9,899 bases of DNA, taken from Marivivens sp. Lineage in GTDB: Bacteria > Pseudomonadota > Alphaproteobacteria > Rhodobacterales > Rhodobacteraceae. The stretch's first letter is position 1. The number at the start of each line of letters is the position of its first letter. Shown one piece after another: positions 1-6,413 of the stretch. A model generated the notes under the pieces. The model saw only the letters and a program-made list of their open reading frames with translations. It was not told the origin of the DNA and did not search any database. The position numbers were made by a program, and so were the translations under genes. The DNA lies in NCBI GenBank assembly GCA_024642185.1, contig JAHEBR010000065.1:1-9899 (forward strand), given 5' to 3'.

Positions 1-347
1 TTGGCGCTCGGCACCGCGACCCGCAGATCGCAGGCCAAGGCCATGCCGAAGGCGCCGCCTGCGAGCGTTCCGTTCAGGGCCGCGATGGTCAGCGCCGGAA
101 GCGCGGCGATCGCGCCCGAGAGCCGCTCCCACACCGGATCGGTGGCAAGGCCGGCGCGGGCTTCGTCAAGGTCGGCTCCGGCGCTGAAGACCTTGCCCTT
201 GCCTGTCAGGATCAAGACCTTCGCCTCAACGGCCTCCTCGGCGATCTCCGCCAGCCGCAAGAGCATCCCGCGCGTCAGCGAGTTGGCCTTCTCGGGGCGG
301 TTGATCGTGACGATCCAGAGGCCGCCCTCTTTCTCAAGCTCGATCAT
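1..347 (-). CDS. Enoyl-CoA hydratase/isomerase (crotonase) family protein, 3' end missing
   Basis: The first 115 residues are visible; the rest lies beyond the left edge. The crotonase fold is recognisable from the N-terminal INRPEKANSL segment (15-24), the oxyanion-hole strand KVFSAGADL (52-60) and the second oxyanion loop and helix NGTLAGGAFGMALACD (92-107). Family members act on acyl-CoA thioesters in the cytosol (hydration, isomerisation, cleavage). In classical hydratases the helix reads GGGCE followed by a few residues and CD; here the position of that first catalytic Glu is Gly101. The second catalytic Glu would lie beyond the window. The protein may therefore be an isomerase or another crotonase rather than a true hydratase. 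The ATG at 347-345 overlaps the stop codon of the upstream SDR gene (ATGA), so the two are probably translationally coupled and work on related substrates. Family assignment is firm; the substrate is unknown. Confidence 0.88.
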   Translation of the reverse strand, partial: MIELEKEGGLWIVTINRPEKANSLTRGMLLRLAEIAEEAVEAKVLILTGKGKVFSAGADLDEARAGLATDPVWERLSGAIAALPALTIAALNGTLAGGAFGMALACDLRVAVPSA

Positions 348-1093
348 ATGAGGCCGACCCGTTTGCGGATGCCTTCCTCGCGCAGCGACACGTCCTTGCC
401 GAGAAATTCGTCCGCATCCGGCCCGCACATCCACAGAAGCGCCTCGGCCGGCCATTCGGGCGGGATATGCACCGACCAGTCGAGCCGCGCCACATGGCTT
501 ACGCCGCTGTCTTTGATCGTGCGCTGCATGTCGGTCGCCACCGTTCCCGGCGAAAGGCCGAGGATGCGCAACCCGCGCGGCCCGTATTCGACATGGCCGC
601 ACCGGGTCAGCATATAGGCGCCCGCTTTGGACGCGCAGTAGGCCGACCAGCCATCGACGGCATTATGCGCTGCGCCCGACGAGACGGTGATGATGGTGCC
701 GCTGCCCTGCTTGAGCATCGCGGGCGCAGCAGCCTTCATCCCGTTGAAAACGCCCTTGAGGTTGATGTCGATCACCTTGCCCCATTCCTCTGGATCGGCC
801 TCCTCAAGAGGCCCGAGCGGGCCGATCACTCCGGCATTGGCGATGAAAACATCAAGCCGCCCGAAAGCCTCGACAGTTGCCTCAACCGCAGCTTTGACCT
901 GAGAGAAATCCCCCACATCGCAGGCGATGGCCTGTGCGCCCCCGCCAATCTCGGCGGCGATGCGCTCGATCTCTGCCGTGCTCCGCGCCGCCAGCATCAC
1001 CTTGGCCCCTGCCTTGGCGAAGGCCCGCGCCGCCGCCTCGCCGATGCCTCGGCTGGCGCCCGTGATCAATACGCTCTGTCCTGTCAGCTTCAT
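344..1093 (-). CDS. Classical short-chain dehydrogenase/reductase (SDR)
   Basis: A 249-residue cytosolic NAD(P)-dependent oxidoreductase of normal classical-SDR length. Visible motifs are the cofactor glycine motif TGASRGIG (11-18), an Asp-Val after strand 3 (D59-V60), NAG (86-88), the structural Asn111, and the catalytic set Ser139, Tyr152 and Lys156 (YCASK), followed by SPGTVATDM. Arg15 in the glycine motif and Arg37 after strand 2 favour NADP(H); this is inference. The ATG at 1093 was chosen because MKLTGQSVLITGA is the usual SDR beginning and a purine-rich ribosome site (GGAGAGGGA) sits just upstream. An in-frame ATG at 1132 would add 13 unconserved residues. The gene runs into an enoyl-CoA hydratase-like gene through an ATGA overlap, which suggests a hydroxyacyl-CoA or related acyl metabolism role. 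The substrate cannot be read from sequence. Confidence 0.92.
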   Translation of the reverse strand: MKLTGQSVLITGASRGIGEAAARAFAKAGAKVMLAARSTAEIERIAAEIGGGAQAIACDVGDFSQVKAAVEATVEAFGRLDVFIANAGVIGPLGPLEEADPEEWGKVIDINLKGVFNGMKAAAPAMLKQGSGTIITVSSGAAHNAVDGWSAYCASKAGAYMLTRCGHVEYGPRGLRILGLSPGTVATDMQRTIKDSGVSHVARLDWSVHIPPEWPAEALLWMCGPDADEFLGKDVSLREEGIRKRVGLI

Positions 1094-1142
1094 CTTGTCC
1101 CTCTCCAGCATCAGCGAACCATTGCCCGCCACATTTCATCAG

Positions 1143-1160
1143 CTTGACCCCGGGGGCAAG
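1143..1160. promoter_or_regulatory. 18-bp near-perfect palindrome in the divergent SDR / DUF2125 promoter region
   Basis: The arms CTTGACCCC (1143-1151) and GGGGGCAAG (1152-1160) are reverse complements with one mismatch and no loop. The element lies in the 106-bp gap between two divergently transcribed genes, 50 nt upstream of the SDR start and 40 nt upstream of the DUF2125 start. Its left arm contains TTGACC (1144-1149), a good -35 match on the plus strand, though I see no convincing -10 at the expected distance. A dimeric regulator binding here could control one or both genes. No run of T follows it, so a terminator is unlikely. The regulator is not identified. Confidence 0.4.
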
Positions 1161-1186
1161 GCATTGGAACCTGCGGCAAAGTTTGC

Positions 1187-1193
1187 AGAAAGG
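1187..1193 (+). promoter_or_regulatory. Ribosome binding site that fixes the DUF2125 gene start
   Basis: AGAAAGG lies 6 nt before the ATG at 1200. It supports that start over upstream in-frame ATGs, from about 927 onward, which would run antisense through the SDR gene. The chosen start also gives a clean signal peptide at the N-terminus. Confidence 0.6.
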
Positions 1194-1199
1194 TCTTTC

Positions 1200-2702
1200 A
1201 TGCCCCGCGCCCGAAAATATCTCCTGGCGGCCACTTCAATTCTCGCGCTCGTCGCCAACTCCGCAGCCTCGGATGTGAGCGCCGTCGAGGTTTGGGAGAA
1301 CTGGAGAGACCAACTCAGCATCAGTGGCGAGAACCATGTTGTGATTGGGAATCTTTCCCAGTCGGGCAAACGACTGACCGTCGAGGGGATCGAGCTTCGT
1401 CAGGGATCAGACGATGCCTCATCTCTCGTCGAAATTTCGGAAATGACGTTCACCGAAAATGGTGATGGCACTGTGACCGTGACGCTGCCAAACCTTATCC
1501 CGATCACCTTCAGCCCTAACGACGACCCCGAAGGCAACCATATCGAGATGGCGCTGATGCCGGTCAATGCCTCGATGATCGTCGGTGGCACGGCCGAGGC
1601 TATGACCTTTGATTTCACTGCCGACCGGATCACGCTTTCGGCCAGCGAACTCGTCGAAAACGGCGACGTCGTTCCGGCGGATATTCTCTTCAACGCCAAC
1701 GGGTTATCCAGCCATTGGATCCACACCGCGGGCGACATGAAAGATATCTCCTATGCCCTTGATGCGCGTTCGTTCGAAGTGCTGATCGGCATCGACGATG
1801 GCTCTGGCCGGATCGACCTGAGCGGCCGTGCGTCGGATATATCCGCTACCGCATCAGGCCGGATGCCGAATGCCAATTCTGCCGGATCAATGGCAGATTT
1901 CCGAGATCAGGGCGGCCATCTGAGCGCGAATTTCTCCAGCGGACCAAGCACAGTTGTCCTCGCTGTTAACCAAGATGGAGAGGCGACCGACATCGTCTTG
2001 GGCTCGGCCGGCAACCGTTTCGACATGAACATCACGGCCGAGTCGATCGCGATGGGCTCGGAAAGCACGGATCTGACGATCGGTCTCGCCGGCGATGCTC
2101 TGCCCTTCCCGATCAACCTCACGGCTCGGACGCTCGGGCAGTCCTTCACCTTCCCGGTGCTGGCAACCGAAGGCCCAATGCCGATGGGGATGAGCCTTAA
2201 TGTCCACGGTCTGGCACTTGACGACAAGATCTGGGCGATGCTCGATCCTTTCGGGGCGGTTCCGCACGAACCGCTGACGCTGCAGTATACGATAGATGGC
2301 ACGGCGCGGCTTCGTTACGACCTGAGCGATTCTGATCGAATTCAGAAGGTCGCAGAGGGCGAGACCCCGTTCGAAGTCTTCTCGGCCAATATCTCGGGGC
2401 TGAGGCTGGCGTTCGCGGGCGCCGAGTTGACCGGCGAGGGCGCCTTCACCTTCGACAACGCCGATACAGACACTTTCCCCGGAATGCCGCGTCCGCAGGG
2501 CCACGCGCGGCTCGAAGCGGTCGGGCTTAATTCGATGTTCGACAGGCTCGCCGCCGTCGGCCTTCTCCCGGAAGAGCAGCTCATGGGTTTCCGCATGATG
2601 CTTGGAATGTTTGCTGATGTGATCGGCGACGATCACCTCGTCTCCGAGGTCGAGATCAACCCGACCGGCCAAATCTTCCTGAACGGGCAGCGCCTCCGCT
2701 AG
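1200..2702 (+). CDS. DUF2125 domain-containing exported protein
   Basis: A 500-residue protein with an N-terminal signal peptide: basic MPRARK, a hydrophobic stretch from about 7 to 19, and probable cleavage after SAA near residue 23. There is no lipobox Cys, so a soluble periplasmic protein is likely. The mature part opens with EVWENWRDQL, the usual start of alphaproteobacterial DUF2125 proteins, and continues as alternating beta-rich segments such as FTENGDGTVTVTLP. It ends with GDDHLVSEVEINPTGQIFLNGQRL, also typical of the family. I see no catalytic motif, and the function of DUF2125 is unknown. Sampled G+C here is about 50 percent, lower than in lpxK (about 65 percent), which could mean fast evolution or low expression. 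The gene is first in a rightward run and lies 56 nt before tldE. The assignment rests on recognising the family, not on a search. Confidence 0.8.
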   Translation: MPRARKYLLAATSILALVANSAASDVSAVEVWENWRDQLSISGENHVVIGNLSQSGKRLTVEGIELRQGSDDASSLVEISEMTFTENGDGTVTVTLPNLIPITFSPNDDPEGNHIEMALMPVNASMIVGGTAEAMTFDFTADRITLSASELVENGDVVPADILFNANGLSSHWIHTAGDMKDISYALDARSFEVLIGIDDGSGRIDLSGRASDISATASGRMPNANSAGSMADFRDQGGHLSANFSSGPSTVVLAVNQDGEATDIVLGSAGNRFDMNITAESIAMGSESTDLTIGLAGDALPFPINLTARTLGQSFTFPVLATEGPMPMGMSLNVHGLALDDKIWAMLDPFGAVPHEPLTLQYTIDGTARLRYDLSDSDRIQKVAEGETPFEVFSANISGLRLAFAGAELTGEGAFTFDNADTDTFPGMPRPQGHARLEAVGLNSMFDRLAAVGLLPEEQLMGFRMMLGMFADVIGDDHLVSEVEINPTGQIFLNGQRLR

Positions 2703-2758
2703 CGGGCTTGCGGGCGAGGTCCGCAGGCTCTACCTCAGGGGCGAGGAAAGGATCCCGC

Positions 2759-4105
2759 ATGACCCAGACGCTCGCCCATCTGACCGAAATGATGCTTGCC
2801 GCCGCCCGCAAGGCCGGGGCCGAGGCCGCCGATGCGCTGGCGGTCGAGGGGACTTCGGTCAGCATCGACGTGCGCTCGGGCAAGCTTGAACACGCCGAGC
2901 GGTCGGAGGGCACCGATATCGGGCTGCGGGTGATCATCGGCAAGCGGCAGGCCTGTGTCTCGTCTTCGGATGTCCGGCCCGAGACCATCAACCAGATGGC
3001 CGAGCGGGCCGTCGCCATGGCGCGGCTTGCGCCCGAAGACCCGACCACCGGCCTTGCCGATCCTTCCGATCTGGCAACCGACCGCGATGTGTCGCGTCTC
3101 GATCTGTCCGATCCCACCGCCGATCCCGATCCAGCCCAGCTTCAGGATGACGCGGCCCGCGCCGAAGCGGCAGCACTTGTGGTCAAGGGGGTGAGCCAGG
3201 TTCAATCAGCCTCTGCCGCCTTTGGCCGCCGCTCGGTCTGGCTTGCCGCCAGCAACGGCTTTTCGGCGGGATACGAGCGTAGCGACCGGTCCATTTCCTG
3301 CGTTGCCATCACCGGCACCGGCACCGGCATGGAGCGCGACTACGATTATGACAGCCGCATCTTTCAGGCTGACCTTCGCGCGCCCGAGGAAATCGGCACC
3401 TCCGCCGCCGAGCGCGCCGTCGCCCGCTCTGGCCCGCGCAAGCCCAAGACAGGGGCCTATCCGGTCCTCTTTGACGAGCGGATCGCAAATTCGCTGATCG
3501 GCCATCTCCTTTCGGCCATTAACGGGGCGATGATCGCCCGCGGCTCTTCGTGGCTTCGCAACGCGATGGGCGAGCAGATCTTGCCCCAGGGACTGTCGAT
3601 CATCGAAGACCCGCATCGGGCCCGCACTTCGGCCTCGCGGCTTTTCGATGCCGAGGGCCTGCCGACCGCCCGCCGCGCCATTGTCGAGAACGGGATCCTC
3701 AAGACATGGACGCTCGATCTGGCCACAGCCCGCAAGCTTGGGCTGGAAAGCACGGCGAGCGCGGCGCGCGGCACCACTGCTCCGCCTTCGCCGTCCGCGA
3801 CCAACATCGCGCTGACGCAGGGCGACAAGAGCCGTGATCAGCTGATCGCCGAGATGGGAACCGGCCTTCTCGTCACATCGATGATCGGCTCGACCATCAA
3901 CCCCAACACCGGCGATTATTCCCGTGGCGCATCGGGTTTCTGGGTCGAAAACGGCGAAATCGCCTATCCGGTCAACGAATGCACCGTGGCCGGAAACCTG
4001 CGCGATATGCTGATGCGGATCACACCGGCCAATGATGGCCGCGTGCATCTTTCGCGGGTTGTCCCGTCCTTGCTGGTTGAGGGGCTGACCCTTGCCGGCG
4101 AGTGA
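2759..4105 (+). CDS. pmbA: TldE/PmbA family metalloprotease subunit
   Basis: 448 residues, close to the 450 of E. coli PmbA (TldE). The best match is the C-terminal region: SMIGSTINPNTGDYSRGASG (N383-G393 within it) followed by FWVENGEIAYPVNECTVAGNL (to L414), the hallmark of PmbA rather than TldD. No HExxxH zinc motif is present. That is expected, because in the known TldD/TldE heterodimer TldD carries the zinc and TldE is the partner. The complex is cytosolic and degrades or trims unfolded peptides, for example in microcin B17 maturation and CcdA turnover in E. coli. The ATG at 2759 follows a strong ribosome site, AGGAAAGGA (2743-2751), 7 nt away. No tldD is visible here, so it must be elsewhere if the complex forms. 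The 3' end overlaps the next gene by 14 nt. Confidence 0.93.
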   Translation: MTQTLAHLTEMMLAAARKAGAEAADALAVEGTSVSIDVRSGKLEHAERSEGTDIGLRVIIGKRQACVSSSDVRPETINQMAERAVAMARLAPEDPTTGLADPSDLATDRDVSRLDLSDPTADPDPAQLQDDAARAEAAALVVKGVSQVQSASAAFGRRSVWLAASNGFSAGYERSDRSISCVAITGTGTGMERDYDYDSRIFQADLRAPEEIGTSAAERAVARSGPRKPKTGAYPVLFDERIANSLIGHLLSAINGAMIARGSSWLRNAMGEQILPQGLSIIEDPHRARTSASRLFDAEGLPTARRAIVENGILKTWTLDLATARKLGLESTASAARGTTAPPSPSATNIALTQGDKSRDQLIAEMGTGLLVTSMIGSTINPNTGDYSRGASGFWVENGEIAYPVNECTVAGNLRDMLMRITPANDGRVHLSRVVPSLLVEGLTLAGE

Positions 4106-4880
4106 TCTCGCCCTTCTGAAAGAAGCCGCCCGCGAGGCCGGCGTCATCGCCCTGCGCCATTTCCGTGCATCGCCCGAAGTCTGGGACAAGCCAGGCGGCG
4201 CCGGCCCCGTTTCCGAGGCCGATCTCGAGGTCGACCGGATGCTCCGGCACGAACTCTTGGCCGCGCGTCAAGGCTACGGCTGGCTTTCCGAAGAGACTGA
4301 CGATGATCCTGTGCGCCTTAGAACAGAGCGTCTGTTCATCATCGATCCGATTGACGGCACCCGCGCCTTCCTTGAAGGGTCAGAAGATTGGGCGATCTCG
4401 ATGGCAACAGCCAGAGCGGGACGGATCACCGCTGGCGTTGTCTATCTTCCGGCGCGCAAGCTGATGTTTGCCGCCCATCGCGGCGGTGGCGCGACCCTCA
4501 ACGGCAAACCGATCTCTGTCGCCGATGATCGCCCCCTTGAGGCGGCAGACATCCTCGCCACCCGCCCGAATTTCGCGCCCGAGCACTGGAAGGCAGGCAG
4601 CCCGCCCCCTGTGCGCCGCTCGTTCCGCTCTTCGCTGGCCTATCGGCTCTGCCTTGTGGCCGAGGGGCGGTATGACGCGATGCTGACCCTGCGCCCGGCC
4701 TGGGAATGGGACATCGCCGCAGGGAGCCTGATCGTCACCGAAGCCAAGGGGCAGGCGACAGATCGCGTTGGCCAGCCGCTGATATTCAACAGCCCCGGCG
4801 CCCAGATCGATGGGCTGGTTGCGGGCGGCCCGGCCCAATCCAAACTAGTCGAACTTTTGGCCCGCCCCACCTCGGCTTGA
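4092..4880 (+). CDS. cysQ: CysQ-like 3'(2'),5'-bisphosphate nucleotidase (inositol monophosphatase family)
   Basis: A 262-residue Mg-dependent, lithium-sensitive type phosphatase. Metal-site motifs are all present: EADLEVD (42-48), WLSEE (64-68), DPIDGT (85-90) and the C-terminal WDIAAG (metal ligand Asp207). In the CysQ branch the enzyme removes the 3'-phosphate of PAP, the by-product of sulfate assimilation. KPGGAGPVSEAD near the N-terminus is typical of alphaproteobacterial CysQ-like members. Another phosphomonoester, such as inositol phosphate, cannot be excluded. The start is TTG at 4092: an in-frame stop TGA lies just upstream at 4086, there is no early ATG, and GAGGGG (4079-4084) provides a ribosome site. 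The gene begins inside the end of tldE, which implies coupled translation. Confidence 0.87.
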   Translation: MPASDLALLKEAAREAGVIALRHFRASPEVWDKPGGAGPVSEADLEVDRMLRHELLAARQGYGWLSEETDDDPVRLRTERLFIIDPIDGTRAFLEGSEDWAISMATARAGRITAGVVYLPARKLMFAAHRGGGATLNGKPISVADDRPLEAADILATRPNFAPEHWKAGSPPPVRRSFRSSLAYRLCLVAEGRYDAMLTLRPAWEWDIAAGSLIVTEAKGQATDRVGQPLIFNSPGAQIDGLVAGGPAQSKLVELLARPTSA

Positions 4881-4904
4881 CCCCCCAACGCTTTTGCGTA
4901 GTTT
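4877..4904 (+). promoter_or_regulatory. Possible internal promoter before the DUF4170 gene
   Basis: TTGACC (4877-4882, overlapping the cysQ stop codon) and TAGTTT (4899-4904) are separated by 16 bp. The first matches five of six -35 consensus bases; the second matches three of six -10 bases. Transcription would start near 4911 and leave a short leader before the ATG at 4935. This could give the DUF4170-waaA-lpxK part its own expression. It is a weak prediction by eye. Confidence 0.3.
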
Positions 4905-4912
4905 GGCGCCAA
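4903..4912. promoter_or_regulatory. Perfect 10-bp palindrome TTGGCGCCAA before the DUF4170 gene
   Basis: The sequence is its own reverse complement and lies in the 54-nt gap between cysQ and the DUF4170 gene. It overlaps the end of a candidate -10 and the expected transcription start, where a repressor would sit. A smaller inverted repeat, ACGC-TTTT-GCGT (4888-4899), lies just before it. No regulator is identified, and a 10-bp GC-rich palindrome can occur by chance. Confidence 0.3.
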
Positions 4913-4934
4913 CCATTCAGAAACGGAGTTGATC

Positions 4935-5180
4935 ATGAGCCAGCGTCTTCATCTTGTCTTTGGCGGTGAATTGGTCGATCCGTCCAAGACCAAATTCAAG
5001 GACATCAACAATATCCATATTGTCGGGATGTTCCCCGATTATGATTCAGCCCATAGCGCCTGGAAAGCCGAAGCCCAGCGCACTGTCGACGATGCGCACA
5101 CGCGGTATTTTATCGCCCATCTCCACCGCTTGCGCGACGAAGACGCCGAAGCTTCGACGACCGAAGAGCTTGGCGACTGA
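4935..5180 (+). CDS. DUF4170 domain-containing small protein
   Basis: An 81-residue soluble-looking protein with no signal peptide or membrane segment. It begins MSQRLHLVFGGELVDPSKTKF, followed by IHIVGMFPDYDSAHSAWKAEAQRTVDDAHTRYFIAHLHRL and an acidic tail. The GGEL segment and the AWKAEAQRTVDDAHTRYFI segment match what I know of the alphaproteobacterial DUF4170 family. Function is unknown; the layout (beta strands around a central amphipathic helix) would fit a small binding or partner protein. The ATG at 4935 is supported by GGAG (4925-4928) 6 nt upstream; an in-frame TTG at 4929 has no such spacing. It sits between cysQ and a WaaA-like gene with a 23-nt gap to the latter, which suggests a link to lipid A/LPS work, though this is only positional. 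Confidence 0.82.
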   Translation: MSQRLHLVFGGELVDPSKTKFKDINNIHIVGMFPDYDSAHSAWKAEAQRTVDDAHTRYFIAHLHRLRDEDAEASTTEELGD

Positions 5181-5203
5181 ACGGGTCAGCCGGGAGGGCG
5201 GCG

Positions 5204-6412
5204 ATGTCAGGATCGTTCGGACTTTCCGCCTATCTGGCTCTGACGTCGTTCGGGGAAGTCCCGGCTCTTCCGGGCCAGTGGGGCGAAAGGCCCAGCGGCC
5301 CCGTAATCTGGATTTGGTGTAATTCGGCGGATGATCTTGCCTTGGCTCGAACCGTTTCCGGCCAATTCAGGGACGAAGACGAAGAGGCAACCTTTCTGAT
5401 CACCTTTCCTTCAACCGAAGGACTGGAACCCGCCAGCAACGAAATCTTGATAGGCCTGTCTGGGCCGGGGCGGCTTTTGCTGCGTTCTTTCTTGGATCAC
5501 TGGATGCCAGATGCTCTTCTGTGGGTGAGAGGCCGGCTGGACCCAAAGACCTTGGTCGAGACCGACACACTTGGCATCGAGCGCATTTTGATCGACGCAC
5601 GGGCAAGCGGGATCAGGCCGGGCCGGGGGGGCTGGATTCCACGCCTGATCCGTCCCCTGATGTCCAAGATTGACCGTGTCTTTGCTGCCGACGATGCCGC
5701 GAAGGCGGCGGCAATTCGCGCGGGCTATCCTGAGGGTCAGATAGAGGTTCTCGGGCCAATTCAGGATGCGATTTCAATTCTGCCTTATAGCGAGGTTTCT
5801 CGGGCCAAGCTTTCGGCGGCTCTGGCTACCCGGCCTGTCTGGTGCGCGCTTGATGTCTCGATGGACAAAGCCCCGCTGATCGCCGCTGCGCATAAGAGGG
5901 TTAGCCGGCGCGCGCATCGGTTGGTCCTGCTTCTTGTGCCGGATGCTCAGACCGATCCGGCCCAACTTGGCGCAAGGATGCGAGAGGCGGGTTTTGACAC
6001 GCTGCTTCAGAGCGAAGGAAATGCGCCAACGAACGCGACACAGATTGTTGTCGCTCAAGGGGCCGATGAACCGGGGCTTTGGGCTCGTTTGTCGCCCGTA
6101 ACCTTTCTATGCGGAACACTGGAGTCTGGCCCCTCCCGCCATCCATTCGAGATCGCATCGCTTGGCTCCGCTCTCATTCACGGGCCAAAGAAAGGCGACT
6201 ATGCAGAGGCCTTCGAGCAACTGCTTTCTGCTGGTGCCTCTGTGCGAATAGAAAAGGAAGACGATCTCGCGACAGCTCTTGATGCGTTGCTCGCGGCAGA
6301 CAGGTCTGCTGAAGTCATTGTGGCGGCTTGGGATGTAACCTCAAAAAGCGCGGCCGTGGCAAACCGGGTGTCCGAAACGCTACGCAGGGCACTTGAAAAG
6401 GCAGGATATTAG
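5204..6412 (+). CDS. Divergent WaaA/KdtA-like glycosyltransferase (Kdo transferase family)
   Basis: 402 residues, near normal WaaA length (about 425). True WaaA transfers Kdo from CMP-Kdo to lipid IVA at the inner membrane. Homology shows in WIWCNSADD (36-44, cf. WIHAVSVGE), FLDHWMPDALLWVRGRLDP (96-114, cf. W-P-D-E-ELWPN), LGPIQDA (183-189, cf. GN-K-D) and GLWARLSPVTFLCGTL to HPFEIASLGSALIHGP (291-328). Many catalytic and donor-binding positions differ. The base Glu of the GE motif (Glu31 in Aquifex WaaA) aligns with Asp44, the acidic residue of ELWPN is lost, PRHPER has become VPDAQTD (245-251), and GGHNP has become GPSRHP. Sampled G+C (about 53 percent) is below that of lpxK. The start has GGGAGG (5192-5197) 6 nt upstream. 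The stop is 1 nt before lpxK. It may be a non-catalytic partner, an enzyme with another donor, or a decaying copy. Confidence 0.75.
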   Translation: MSGSFGLSAYLALTSFGEVPALPGQWGERPSGPVIWIWCNSADDLALARTVSGQFRDEDEEATFLITFPSTEGLEPASNEILIGLSGPGRLLLRSFLDHWMPDALLWVRGRLDPKTLVETDTLGIERILIDARASGIRPGRGGWIPRLIRPLMSKIDRVFAADDAAKAAAIRAGYPEGQIEVLGPIQDAISILPYSEVSRAKLSAALATRPVWCALDVSMDKAPLIAAAHKRVSRRAHRLVLLLVPDAQTDPAQLGARMREAGFDTLLQSEGNAPTNATQIVVAQGADEPGLWARLSPVTFLCGTLESGPSRHPFEIASLGSALIHGPKKGDYAEAFEQLLSAGASVRIEKEDDLATALDALLAADRSAEVIVAAWDVTSKSAAVANRVSETLRRALEKAGY

Positions 6413-6413
6413 G

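Noticed and set aside
1094..1132. Upstream ATG at 1132 as the SDR start
   Set aside because: It would add 13 residues with no SDR similarity, while the ATG at 1093 has a strong ribosome site and the normal SDR N-terminus.
467..1147. A 226-codon plus-strand frame opposite the SDR gene
   Set aside because: It is a shadow of the SDR, which carries a full set of catalytic motifs. The frame's product is rich in Arg and His without family features.
1887..2672. A 261-codon minus-strand frame opposite the DUF2125 gene
   Set aside because: The plus-strand gene has a signal peptide, ribosome site and family match; the antisense frame has none of these.
2716..2736. Inverted repeat GAGGT/ACCTC between the DUF2125 gene and tldE as a possible terminator
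   Set aside because: The stem is only five base pairs with an 11-nt loop and no T run, so it is within chance expectation.
3311..3328. Three tandem copies of ACCGGC
   Set aside because: It encodes a Thr-Gly repeat in a loop of TldE where similar residues are usual in the family. Three copies are too few to suggest phase variation.
3206..4189. A 327-codon minus-strand frame opposite tldE
   Set aside because: tldE has unmistakable PmbA motifs on the plus strand. The antisense product is Arg/Gly/Ala rich with no recognisable domain.
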